DNA of 64,000 bases, from NCBI RefSeq assembly GCF_002858925.1, contig NZ_PJRS01000031.1, positions 18,438 through 82,437 of the forward strand. The letters are read 5' to 3'. Positions 35,986-43,847 of the stretch are shown here, one piece after another. The notes below the pieces were generated by a model. It saw only the letters and a list, made by a program, of their open reading frames with translations, ran no database searches and had not been told where the DNA came from. The translations under genes and the position numbers were made by a program. Position 1 is the stretch's first letter; each line of letters begins with the position of its first letter. Source of the stretch: Caulobacter zeae (GTDB taxonomy: Bacteria; Pseudomonadota; Alphaproteobacteria; Caulobacterales; Caulobacteraceae).

Positions 35986-36124
35986 CGAACACCTTTTTAA
36001 GAATCACTATCAAAAGCAACCTAAGGGAAGACACCAAAGATCGCAATGATTGTGAAATACGCATTTCGCGCTCAGGCCGAACCGCGCGGCAGACTTCACT
36101 TTCGCAATCGCCTTCCCGAAGCGA

Positions 36125-36811
36125 TCACCCCCGCAACCACCCCGCCGCTTCCTCCACGTCCACCACATCCGCGTACTTCAGCTGCAAATCGGTCAGGTTG
36201 GCGTAGTGGTAGCTCTCGTGCTTGTCGGCCACGCATTGCTCGGGAACGATCGTGCGGTAGCCGCGCGAGAGGCTTTCGACGGCGCTGGCGCGCACGCAGC
36301 CGCTGGTCGAACCGCCGGTCAGGATCACCGTGTCGACCTTGTGCCAGACCAGATAGCTCTGCAGCGGGCTCTCGAAGAAGGCGCTGGGCATGCGCTTATC
36401 GAAGACCAGATCGACGGCTTCGTCGATCTCGACGCGCGGGTCGAAGGCGTGGCGCTCGCTGTTCTGCTTGATGTTCTGCAGGCTGTCGGGGGTGTCGGTG
36501 CGCGTGCCCCAGACGCCGGCGTCGCCGCCGTCGGGCTTGTACATCACCCGCGTCCAGATCACCGGCATGCCCCGCGCCCGGGCCAGGGCCGAGATGCGGT
36601 TCACATGGGCGATCTGGTCGGGATCGGTGACGTAGGCGCTCTTGGGGAACAGGTCGGGCCGGGTATAGGCCTGCTGGAAGTCGATATTGACCACCGCCGC
36701 CTTGGACCCGAAGCCGAAACGGGCGCGGGCCGGATTGGCCTTCACCGCCTCGTAGAGTTGCCGGGCGGTCTTGTCTTCACGCACCATGGTGGGTTCGAAA
36801 CGCAGGGTCAT
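36125..36811 (-). CDS. Isochorismatase-family amidohydrolase
   Basis: A 228-aa cysteine hydrolase of the isochorismatase / N-carbamoylsarcosine amidase superfamily. The catalytic triad is visible as Asp in VVNIDFQQAYT (residue about 44), Lys in DLVFDKRMPSAFF and Cys in GGSTSGCVRASAVES. Relatives cleave ureido or amide bonds in creatinine, pyrimidine and maleamate breakdown. It lies 12 bp after a membrane protein gene, with the operator palindrome 37552 upstream of the pair, and is probably part of the island regulon. Confidence 0.9.
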   Translation of the reverse strand: MTLRFEPTMVREDKTARQLYEAVKANPARARFGFGSKAAVVNIDFQQAYTRPDLFPKSAYVTDPDQIAHVNRISALARARGMPVIWTRVMYKPDGGDAGVWGTRTDTPDSLQNIKQNSERHAFDPRVEIDEAVDLVFDKRMPSAFFESPLQSYLVWHKVDTVILTGGSTSGCVRASAVESLSRGYRTIVPEQCVADKHESYHYANLTDLQLKYADVVDVEEAAGWLRG

Positions 36812-36823
36812 GGCGGGGCTCCT

Positions 36824-37480
36824 TCAGGCGGGGGTCCAGAGGCCGAGCAGCGCGGCGAGGATCAGCAGGATCCAGAGGCTGACGACCACGGGCCGGGTCT
36901 TCTCCAGCACCGCGGCGATGGTCGCATCGCCCTCGGGCGTCGGGCCGGTGGTCATCATGGCCACGACCGGCGGGCCCAGCGGGGCCAGCAGCTTGCGGAT
37001 GAAGAGGCCGCAGCCGATGGCGATCGCCAGGATCAGCATCTTGAGCGCCAGGAACAGCGGCGCCGTCGCCAGGCCTGCGAGGCTGGCGCCGCCGAAGCCG
37101 GCCAGGGCGACCAGAACGCCCCAGCGGATGGCGATGTCGATGCGGCGAACTCCGGCCTTGGGCGGGCTGTGATGGATATGGATGGCCCAGGCCATGGTCA
37201 GCCAGAACAGGCACAGCGCCCACACGGCCGCCACGGCCTCGGGCGGCACATCCCACCAGCCCTTCAGCTTGGCCAGGGTCAGGCCCGTCGGCAGGGCCAG
37301 GATCAGGCAGGTGCGCGGGGCCATGTCGATGTCGGCCAGCACCTTCAGCGCCAGGCCGCGCTCCTTGACCGTACGGGCCGGATCGGCGGCGTAGCGCGAG
37401 GTGTAGAAGGCCCCCAGGTCCCCGCCCAGCCAGTAGACGAAGACCAGCACGTGCAGCAGCGTGATCAGGGCGAGAAGCAT
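36824..37480 (-). CDS. Multi-spanning membrane protein, unknown function
   Basis: A 218-aa inner-membrane protein with about six hydrophobic helices (LLALITLLHVLVFVYWLGGD, VAAVWALCLFWLTMAWAIHI, LFLALKMLILAIAIGCGLFI, VVVSLWILLILAALLGLW). The His in the first helix followed by WLGGD recalls CopD/DUF2269-like membrane proteins, but I cannot assign it. It is first in a two-gene operon with the isochorismatase-family gene. Confidence 0.75.
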   Translation of the reverse strand: MLLALITLLHVLVFVYWLGGDLGAFYTSRYAADPARTVKERGLALKVLADIDMAPRTCLILALPTGLTLAKLKGWWDVPPEAVAAVWALCLFWLTMAWAIHIHHSPPKAGVRRIDIAIRWGVLVALAGFGGASLAGLATAPLFLALKMLILAIAIGCGLFIRKLLAPLGPPVVAMMTTGPTPEGDATIAAVLEKTRPVVVSLWILLILAALLGLWTPA

Positions 37481-37551
37481 CGTGGAATCCGGCGGTTGTC
37501 AGGCCGTCTTGATGCCGCCTGGAAAGGCGCCTTGGCGGATCCTCGCCGGTT

Positions 37552-37568
37552 TTCTCGCCTCGCGGATA
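37552..37568. promoter_or_regulatory. Island operator palindrome, copy 1
   Basis: On the minus strand it reads TATCCGC-GAG-GCGAGAA: a perfect left half and a partly matching right half. It ends 72 bp before the start codon at 37480 and 94 bp before 37662. See the other copies at 45778, 49509, 55227, 60323 and 62719. Confidence 0.5.
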
Positions 37569-37661
37569 GCAAGTCCCGGGTGCGACGCTGCGGACACAGG
37601 CGAATCCGAACAAGCGTGCTACAGCACGCATCGAGGGGCTTTTTCCGTATCGTAGGTTCGT

Positions 37662-38255
37662 ATGCGTTCTTACCGTCGCCCAGGCCTGGCGCTTGCCGGA
37701 CTGCTGCTGCTCGCCTTTCCCCAGATCGCCGCCGCCCAGAGCCAGGCCCAGGCGGTGCTCGACGAGATCAACTACGTCCGCGCCAATCCCAGAGCCTATG
37801 CCGACGAGCTGCGCCGCTCCGAGCCCCACCATGGCGAGGATCCCGACGCCCTGCATGAAGCCGTCGCCGAACTACAGCGCCAACGGCCCCTGCCCCCGCT
37901 GACCGCCGACGGCCGCATCGACGACGCCGCCCGCGACCACGCCAGCGCCCAGGGCGCGCGCGGCACGGTCGGCCACGGCGCGACCGGCAGCCTGGGCCAG
38001 CGGCTGCGCAAGTACGGCGTCTATGCCGGCATGTCGGCCGAGAACATCTCCTATGGCTACGAAGACCCGCGCGACGTGGTCCGCCAGCTGGTGGTCGACA
38101 GCCGCGTGCCGGGCCGCGGCCACCGCCGCAACATCCTGTCAGCCAGCTACAGCAGCGCCGGCGCCGCCTGCGGCGGGCATCGCTCCTACGGCGCCATGTG
38201 CGTCATCGACTTCGCCGGGGCCATGCCCGAGGGCGCGGCGCGAGCGGCGCGTTAG
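37662..38255 (+). CDS. Secreted CAP-domain (SCP/YkwD-like) protein
   Basis: A 197-aa exported protein: signal peptide to AAAQ (residue about 26), then a CAP domain beginning AVLDEINYVRANPRAYADEL. Motifs include SAENISYGY and the bacterial signature RVPGRGHRRNILSASYSSAG. CAP proteins of bacteria are secreted and of mostly unknown activity (some bind sterols, peptidoglycan or spore coat). It is divergent from the 37480 operon. Confidence 0.9.
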   Translation: MRSYRRPGLALAGLLLLAFPQIAAAQSQAQAVLDEINYVRANPRAYADELRRSEPHHGEDPDALHEAVAELQRQRPLPPLTADGRIDDAARDHASAQGARGTVGHGATGSLGQRLRKYGVYAGMSAENISYGYEDPRDVVRQLVVDSRVPGRGHRRNILSASYSSAGAACGGHRSYGAMCVIDFAGAMPEGAARAAR

Positions 38256-38265
38256 GGGGCTGAAA

Positions 38266-38357
38266 CCTCGCCCTTCGACAAGCTCAGGGTGAGGTTTCAA
38301 CTGAGCCGCAGCGCACATTGTCCTCATCCTGAGTTTGTCGAAGGGCGAGGACACGCA
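38266..38357. repeat. Family 3 REP pair
   Basis: CCCTTCGACAAGCTCAGGGT at about 38270 and the inverse CCTGAGTTTGTCGAAGGGCG at about 38328, between convergent genes. Confidence 0.85.
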
Positions 38358-38372
38358 TGGCGTCGGCGGCCC

Positions 38373-39611
38373 CTAGATCACCCCTGCGCTCGCCAGCTCG
38401 GCGATCTCCGCCTCGCTCTTCCCCAACCCGGCCAGCACCGCCGCCGTGTCCGCCCCCAGGGCCGGCGGCGGGCGCTCCACCACGACCGGCGTGCGCGAGG
38501 CCCGGATCGGCGAGGCCACGGTGCGGATGGATGACGCCAGGTCTTCCCGCGCCTGCTCGACCACCAGGCCGCGATGCACCGCCTGCGGTTCCTGGAACAC
38601 CTGGTCGATCGCATTGATCGGCCCGCACGGCACGCCCGCGGCCTCCAGCAGCGCGATCCAATCCCGCGTCGTACGGTTGACCAGGATCGGAGCCATGGCC
38701 TGAGCCAGCTGCGCCCGCGCCGCCACCCGCTGGGCGTTGGTCGTAAAGCGGGGATCCTCGGCCAGGTCCGGCGCGTCGGCCGCCTTGGCGAAGGCGCGGA
38801 ACTGGCCGTCGTTGCCCACCGCCAGCACCATCGCCCCATCGGCGGTGGCGAACACCTGGTAGGGCGCGAGATTGGGGTGGGCGTTGCCCAGGCGCTCGGG
38901 CGCCTTGCCGGTGGCGAAGTAGTTGCTGGCCTGGTTGGCCAGCACGGCGGCCTGCACGTCGAACAGGGCGATGTCCATGTGCTGCCCCTCCCCGGTCGCC
39001 CGCGCATGCAGCAGGCCGCAGAGGATGGCGTTGGCCGCATAGAGGCCGGTGAACAGGTCGACCACCGCCACGCCCACCTTCATCGGCTCGGCGCCGTCGG
39101 CTCCGTCCGGCTGCCCGGTGATCGACATCAGCCCGCCCATGGCCTGGATCATGTAGTCGTAGCCGGCCCGCGCCGCGTAGGGTCCGGTCTGGCCAAAGCC
39201 GGTGATCGAGCAATAGACCAGCCGCGGATTGATCGCCGCCAGGCTCTCATAGTCGAGGCCGTACTTGGAGAGGCCCCCGACCTTGAAGTTCTCGACCACC
39301 ACGTCGGCCTCCGCCGCCATCTGGCGGATCAGTTCGGCGCCGCGCGGATCGGCCATGTCGATGGTCACCGAGCGCTTGTTGCGGTTGGCGCAGGTGAAAT
39401 AGGCCGCATCGCCCCGCCCGCCGTCGGTCGTCTCGAAGAACGGAGGGCCCCAGGCGCGGGTGTCGTCGCCGACGCCCGGCCGCTCGACCTTGACCACCTC
39501 GGCGCCCATGTCGGCCAGGGCCTGGGTCGCCCAGGGACCGGCCAGCACGCGGGAAAGATCGAGCACCTTGACCCCACAAAGGGCGGCGCCGGGCCTGACG
39601 TCTGATCGCAA
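38373..39611 (-). CDS. Type III (CaiB/BaiF) CoA-transferase
   Basis: A 412-aa family III CoA-transferase that moves CoA between carboxylic acids. The N-terminal fold (GVKVLDLSRVLAGPWATQAL, DMGAEVVKVERPG) and the catalytic Asp region AGYDYMIQAMGGLMSITG are complete, as is the C-terminal PCGPINAIDQVFQEPQ segment. The start is TTG 39611 with GGAG upstream; no ATG fits. It diverges from an MFS transporter gene, which suggests activation of an imported acid. Confidence 0.92.
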   Translation of the reverse strand: MRSDVRPGAALCGVKVLDLSRVLAGPWATQALADMGAEVVKVERPGVGDDTRAWGPPFFETTDGGRGDAAYFTCANRNKRSVTIDMADPRGAELIRQMAAEADVVVENFKVGGLSKYGLDYESLAAINPRLVYCSITGFGQTGPYAARAGYDYMIQAMGGLMSITGQPDGADGAEPMKVGVAVVDLFTGLYAANAILCGLLHARATGEGQHMDIALFDVQAAVLANQASNYFATGKAPERLGNAHPNLAPYQVFATADGAMVLAVGNDGQFRAFAKAADAPDLAEDPRFTTNAQRVAARAQLAQAMAPILVNRTTRDWIALLEAAGVPCGPINAIDQVFQEPQAVHRGLVVEQAREDLASSIRTVASPIRASRTPVVVERPPPALGADTAAVLAGLGKSEAEIAELASAGVI

Positions 39612-39701
39612 GGCGACTGCTCCGGATATTCCTGTTGCGGGCGCCGTTCAGCGCCCCAGGCTGCCTCGCCTACCGATGTGATCGCGGCGGGGCAAACGGC
39701 G

Positions 39702-41000
39702 ATGGCGAAACTATCCGAAATCCAGCAAGGCGAATTCCGGCGCGGCTGGCCGCTGCTGCTCAGCGTCGTGCTGGGCGTGGGCCTGGGGCTGTCGCCCCTG
39801 CCCTTCTACAGCATCGGCATGCTGGCCCCGCAACTGGCCAAGGAATTCGGCTGGAGCTTCGCCTCGATCATGCTGGGCCTGCCGGTCGCCACCGTGGCCG
39901 TCATGATCGTCGGTCCGATCATCGGCTGGCTGGGCGACAGGGTCGGCGTGCGGCCGGTGGCCATAACCTCGCTCGTGCTGTTCGCCTTCGCCTTCATGGG
40001 CTTTGCCCTGACCAACGGCTCGCTGCCGCTGTTCTACCTGAACTGGGCGATCATGGGCGCGGTCGGCGCGGGCACCCTGCCCACCACCTGGACCCGGGCG
40101 ATCAACAACGGCTTCGAACTGAACAAAGGCCTGGCCCTGGGCGTCGCCCTGATGGGCACGGGCGTCTTCGGCTTTCTGATCAAGCCGTTCCTGATGTGGA
40201 TGATCGAGGCCCACGGCTGGCGCGCGGCCTACCTCGTCACCGGCGCCCTGCCCCTGGCCATCGCCCTGCCGGTGGCGCTGCTGGCCTTCAAGGACCCCGG
40301 CGCCCGCCGTGTCCACACGCAGGACGCGCCCCTTCCGGGCCTCGCCCTGCCCCAGGCGCTGCGCGATGCGAAGTTCTGGCTGATCGCCGGCGGCTTCCTG
40401 CTGTTCTCCTTCGCCATCGCCGGCCCCCTGCCCAATCTCGAGAACCTGCTGAAGCTGAAGGGCTTCACGAAGGCCGAAATCGTCAGCCTGGCCCCCGTCG
40501 TGGGGCTTTCGGTGATCGTCGGCCGCGTGGCCGGCGGCTGGCTCGTCGACCGCTTCTGGGCCCCGGCCGTGGCGCTGGTGCTGCTGTGCCTGCCCGCCGT
40601 CGGCTGCCTGATCCTGCACGGCCAGGACCCCGCTTTCACCAGCGCCCTCTTGGCCATCGCCCTCGTCGGCATGGCGGCGGGCATGGAGTTCGACCTGCTG
40701 GCCTTCCTGATCGCCCGCTATTTCGGGGCTCGATCCTATTCGACGCTCTACGGCTGCCTCTACCTGTCCTACGCCGCCGGCTCGGGGCTGGGTCCCGTGG
40801 CCTTCGGGGCCGATTTCGACGCCACCGGCGGCTACCAGCTGTCGCTGCTGGTCGCCACCGGCCTGCTGGTGGTCGGCGGCCTCGTCCTGCTGCCGCTGGG
40901 CCGCTACCGCTTCGCCTCCGAGCACGCCGTCGAGGAGCAGCGCATCGAAGCCGCCAGGAACGAGCAGGTCGGCGAGCGCGCAGCCGTGCCCGGCGCCTGA
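39702..41000 (+). CDS. MFS transporter
   Basis: A 432-aa major facilitator protein with 12 predicted membrane helices. The loop 2–3 motif is GWLGDRVGVRPV, and the second-half equivalent is GGWLVDRFWAP. The overall pattern resembles carboxylate/anion importers of the oxalate:formate or monocarboxylate type. ATG 39702 is taken as start; GTG 39678 in frame is possible. Divergent from the CoA-transferase gene and upstream of the first methyltransferase module. Confidence 0.9.
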   Translation: MAKLSEIQQGEFRRGWPLLLSVVLGVGLGLSPLPFYSIGMLAPQLAKEFGWSFASIMLGLPVATVAVMIVGPIIGWLGDRVGVRPVAITSLVLFAFAFMGFALTNGSLPLFYLNWAIMGAVGAGTLPTTWTRAINNGFELNKGLALGVALMGTGVFGFLIKPFLMWMIEAHGWRAAYLVTGALPLAIALPVALLAFKDPGARRVHTQDAPLPGLALPQALRDAKFWLIAGGFLLFSFAIAGPLPNLENLLKLKGFTKAEIVSLAPVVGLSVIVGRVAGGWLVDRFWAPAVALVLLCLPAVGCLILHGQDPAFTSALLAIALVGMAAGMEFDLLAFLIARYFGARSYSTLYGCLYLSYAAGSGLGPVAFGADFDATGGYQLSLLVATGLLVVGGLVLLPLGRYRFASEHAVEEQRIEAARNEQVGERAAVPGA

Positions 41001-41006
41001 CTTCTT

Positions 41007-41040
41007 GGATTTCTGACAGGGGATTCCTGACAGGCGGATT
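41007..41040 (+). repeat. Short imperfect tandem repeat before methyltransferase A
   Basis: GGATTTCTGACAG is followed directly by GGGATTCCTGACAG and then GCGGATTTTC. The last unit contains GCGGATT, one half of the island operator, 72 bp before ATG 41112, the same spacing as the full operators elsewhere. Confidence 0.6.
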
Positions 41041-41111
41041 TTCGCGTCGTCGCCCGTCCGCCACCCGCCGGACGGGCGCAAGCTCGCGCCAATTGGAGTA
41101 GGAGTGCGCCC

Positions 41112-42350
41112 ATGACCGGTCGCGTCAACGAGGGGCCGATCCAGGCCTATGAGGGCCCGCCCGACTATCGCAAGGTCGGCCGCCACGGGGTGTTCCCCGA
41201 CATGTCGCACGACGAGGTCGAGCGGCTGAACGTCCTGGCCCAGCTCAACCGCCACCTCTCCACCCGTGTCATCCCCGGCGTGAAACAGGCCTGGGAGACC
41301 CGCGCCCTGCCGGCCTTCGAGAAGGCCAACGATCGCGCGCCCAAGGATCGCCACGAAGTCCGCAAGGCGCTGCTGAAAGACCCCGCCTTCCAGACCTGGT
41401 CGGCCCTGCGCCGCCTGACCATGGAGCAGCGCCAGCAGGCCGGCCGCTGGACCACCCTGCGCCAGGCCGAGGAGCTGGCCGCCAAGGCCGCCGCGCTGAA
41501 CGCCGGCCACGACCGGCTGGAACTCGATCCGTCCCTGCTGATCCCCCGCTACGTCAGCGCCGTAGACCACCACTGCATGCCCGGCAGCTATCACGTCGAG
41601 CGCTTCGAGGGCGACGTCTCCGGCGGCGCCAACTACGACCATGGCGGCTTCGCCACCACCGGCGGCCTCTTGGGACGCTTCTCCGACGGCGGCGGCCAGG
41701 CCGTGGTGCGCTGGGTGCAGCGCAAGCTGCCCGACTTCAAGCCGCGACGCATCCTCGACATCGGCGCCACCGTCGGCCACAGCGCCCTGCCGATCGCCCA
41801 GGCCTTCCCCGACGCCGAGGTCGTGGCCATCGACGTCGGCGGGCCGATGCTGCGCTACGCCGCCGCTCGCGCCGCCTCGCTGGGCGTGGAGAACATCCGC
41901 TTCGTCCAGGCCGACGGCGCCGACCTGTCGCGCTTTGCGGCCGGCAGCTTCGACTGGGTGCAGACCACCATGTTTCTGCACGAGCTGTCCTTGGCCTCGA
42001 TGAAGGCCATCTTCGCCGAGAGCCGCCGCGTGCTGGCCCCCGGCGGCGTGGTGCTGCACGTCGAGCAGCCGCAGTACGCGCCGACCATGCCGCTGTTCGA
42101 GCAGGCCATGCGCGACTGGGACGCCTTCTACAACAACGAGCCCTTCTGGAGCACGCTGCACGAGATCGACCTCGATGCCCGCATGGTCGAGGCCGGCTTC
42201 ACGGCCGATGAGCTGATCCATGACGGCGTCACCGCCGTGGTCGACCGCGAGGTCTTTCCCGACGCCGCCGACGACGACAGCGAAGACTACGGGCGAAAAG
42301 CCGCCTGGCGCGTGATCGGAGCGCGGAAAACTCCCAAGGAAGCCCGATGA
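41112..42350 (+). CDS. SAM-dependent methyltransferase A of paired module
   Basis: A 412-aa protein with a helical N-terminal domain (residues about 30–130), a linker motif RYVSAVDHHCMPGSY (146–160) and a class I methyltransferase core with motif I ILDIGATVGHSALP (214–227), an acidic ribose-binding loop VVAIDVGGPMLRYA and VLAPGGVVLHVEQP. A closing motif YNNEPFW precedes the C-terminal substrate region. It is homologous along its length to methyltransferase B (55335) and in the core to C (59200). Its stop overlaps the start of its small partner (ATGA). Substrate unknown. Confidence 0.9.
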   Translation: MTGRVNEGPIQAYEGPPDYRKVGRHGVFPDMSHDEVERLNVLAQLNRHLSTRVIPGVKQAWETRALPAFEKANDRAPKDRHEVRKALLKDPAFQTWSALRRLTMEQRQQAGRWTTLRQAEELAAKAAALNAGHDRLELDPSLLIPRYVSAVDHHCMPGSYHVERFEGDVSGGANYDHGGFATTGGLLGRFSDGGGQAVVRWVQRKLPDFKPRRILDIGATVGHSALPIAQAFPDAEVVAIDVGGPMLRYAAARAASLGVENIRFVQADGADLSRFAAGSFDWVQTTMFLHELSLASMKAIFAESRRVLAPGGVVLHVEQPQYAPTMPLFEQAMRDWDAFYNNEPFWSTLHEIDLDARMVEAGFTADELIHDGVTAVVDREVFPDAADDDSEDYGRKAAWRVIGARKTPKEAR

Positions 42351-42703
42351 GCATCGCAGACGCCCTGGCCGACGCCGGCGCCAAGCCCGCCGGCAAGCGC
42401 CCCTATTTCTTCGCCGACCGCGAGGTCGAGCGCGTGCTGGCCATCACCATGGCCGTGGTCCAGGAACTGGCCGTCACCCGCGCCCGGCTCGACACGCTGG
42501 AGCGCGTCATCGAGGCCCGCGGCGGTCTCGAACGCGCCGAGATCGAGCGCTTCGAACCCAGCCCCGAGGCCGCCGCCGAGCGCGGCCTGTGGCTTCAGGA
42601 ATATCTCTCCCGCGTGCTGCGCATCGTCCAGCAGGAGGCCGAGGCCGCCACCGCCACGGGCGACGTCGCTTCGGAAGACGTGGCCGTCGAGCTGCGCGAC
42701 TAA
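42347..42703 (+). CDS. Small helical partner protein A (118 aa)
   Basis: A 118-aa, mostly helical protein translated in overlap with methyltransferase A. Its core, ELAVTRARLDTLERV (residues 40–54) then GGLERAEIERFEPSPE, aligns with the small proteins at 56583 (ELAVLHDRLDSAERV) and 58867 (EIWVLTDRVHVLEAV). A KRPYFF segment near residue 17 matches KRPQFY in copy B. The heptad-like spacing suggests a coiled-coil dimer or binding to the methyltransferase N-domain. No known family is recognised. Confidence 0.88.
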   Translation: MSIADALADAGAKPAGKRPYFFADREVERVLAITMAVVQELAVTRARLDTLERVIEARGGLERAEIERFEPSPEAAAERGLWLQEYLSRVLRIVQQEAEAATATGDVASEDVAVELRD

Positions 42704-42730
42704 AGCCCGCACGATTTCAAGGACCTATCG

Positions 42731-43606
42731 ATGAACCTTCTTAGGGCCGCCACCCTGGTGACGCCGAACGTCGCTGCGACCGCGCAGCGCTACGCCCAGT
42801 GGCTGGACTACACTGTGGTCGAGCAGGGCGAGGTCCCCCCCGACCTCGCCGCCAGCTGGGGCGCCCCGGCCAGCGCCGGCCGGCCTTATGCCGTCCTGCA
42901 ACCCGCCAGCGGCGCCGATGTCTTCCTGCGCTTCGTCGAGGGCGACCCGGTCCCCGAATACCGCCCCTTGCGCACCTACGGCTGGGCGGCGATCGAGATC
43001 TGCTGCCAGGACGTCATGGCCGTGAACGAGCGCATGCAGGACGCGCCGTTCGAGATCATCGGCCCGCCCAAGCGCATCGACGGCCTGCCCACCATCCACC
43101 CGATGCAGGTGAAGGGTCCCGACGGCGAGATCGTCTACCTCACCGAGATCGTCTCGCCCGGCAACGGCCTGCCCTATCCCGGCAGCCTGATCGACAAGCT
43201 GTTCATCCTGGTCCTGGCCAGCGACGACATGGCGGCCAGCGGGGCCTGGTTCGGCGAGACCCTCGGCCTGGACGTCGGCGCGCCGATGACCATCGTCTAC
43301 AACATGATCAACGACGCCTTCGAGCTGCCGAAAGACAGCCGCCACGCCCTGGCGACGGCGACGTATCAGAAGGACGTCTTCCTCGAGTTCGACCAGTATC
43401 CGGAGCAGGCCGCGGTCCGTCCCGGCCACCCCGGCGCCCTGCCGCCGGGCGTCGCCATCTGCACGCTCAAGCACCCCGACTTCGACAGCGTCCAGGGCGA
43501 CTGGATCGTGCCCCCCAAGGTCCGCGACGGCGCCGTCTACGCCGGCAAGCGCGCCGGCGTTCTGCGCGCCCCGGGCGGAGCCCTGGTCGAGGTGGTGGAA
43601 CTCTAA
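42731..43606 (+). CDS. VOC-family (glyoxalase-like) two-domain protein
   Basis: A 291-aa protein of two VOC folds (LLRAATLVTPNVAATAQRYA at the start of the first; LIDKLFILVLASDDMAASGA at about 155 for the second). VOC enzymes include dioxygenases, isomerases and lyases using a metal. Ligand residues are not obvious by eye. It follows the small partner protein A by 27 bp and so belongs to the same operon. Confidence 0.85.
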   Translation: MNLLRAATLVTPNVAATAQRYAQWLDYTVVEQGEVPPDLAASWGAPASAGRPYAVLQPASGADVFLRFVEGDPVPEYRPLRTYGWAAIEICCQDVMAVNERMQDAPFEIIGPPKRIDGLPTIHPMQVKGPDGEIVYLTEIVSPGNGLPYPGSLIDKLFILVLASDDMAASGAWFGETLGLDVGAPMTIVYNMINDAFELPKDSRHALATATYQKDVFLEFDQYPEQAAVRPGHPGALPPGVAICTLKHPDFDSVQGDWIVPPKVRDGAVYAGKRAGVLRAPGGALVEVVEL

Positions 43607-43608
43607 AA

Positions 43609-43840
43609 CCCTCTCTCATGGAGAGAGGGAGGGGCCCGCCGCGAAGCGGCGGGAGGGTGATAGGGTACGCCGCCAGCCGGCCAATCCCTCACCTTTCCGC
43701 GACAGCGACGGCCGGAACAACTGGACCCAAAACAAGAAAGGCGCGGCCGAACCGACCGCGCCTTTTCCTATGAGAGTGTAACCTCTCACCCTCCCACGCC
43801 TTGCGGCGTGGGCCCCTCCCTCTCTCATAGAGAGAGGGGC
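43609..43840. repeat. Family 2 BIME-like repeat (CCCTCTCTC…GAGAGAGGG)
   Basis: The left arm has CCCTCTCTCATGGAGAGAGG, GGGCCCGCCGCGAAGCGGCG and GGAGGGTGA. The right arm is the inverse (TCACCCTCCCACGCC … CCCTCCCTCTCTC, GAGAGAGGGG). The spacer holds the terminator 43737–43766. The arms are close relatives of those framing the DUF559 gene at 54620–55155. Confidence 0.85.
43737..43766. terminator. Bidirectional terminator between convergent operons
   Basis: AAAGGCGCGG pairs with CCGCGCCTTTT around a 9-nt loop, with A and T runs on each side. It separates the VOC gene from the fusion gene on the other strand. Confidence 0.8.
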
Positions 43841-43847
43841 TCAACAG

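Noticed and set aside
39711..42221. 836-codon open frame on the minus strand opposite the MFS and methyltransferase A genes
   Set aside because: It is Gln/Gly/Arg/His-rich with no fold signatures and mirrors two well-supported genes; a typical antisense shadow in GC-rich DNA.
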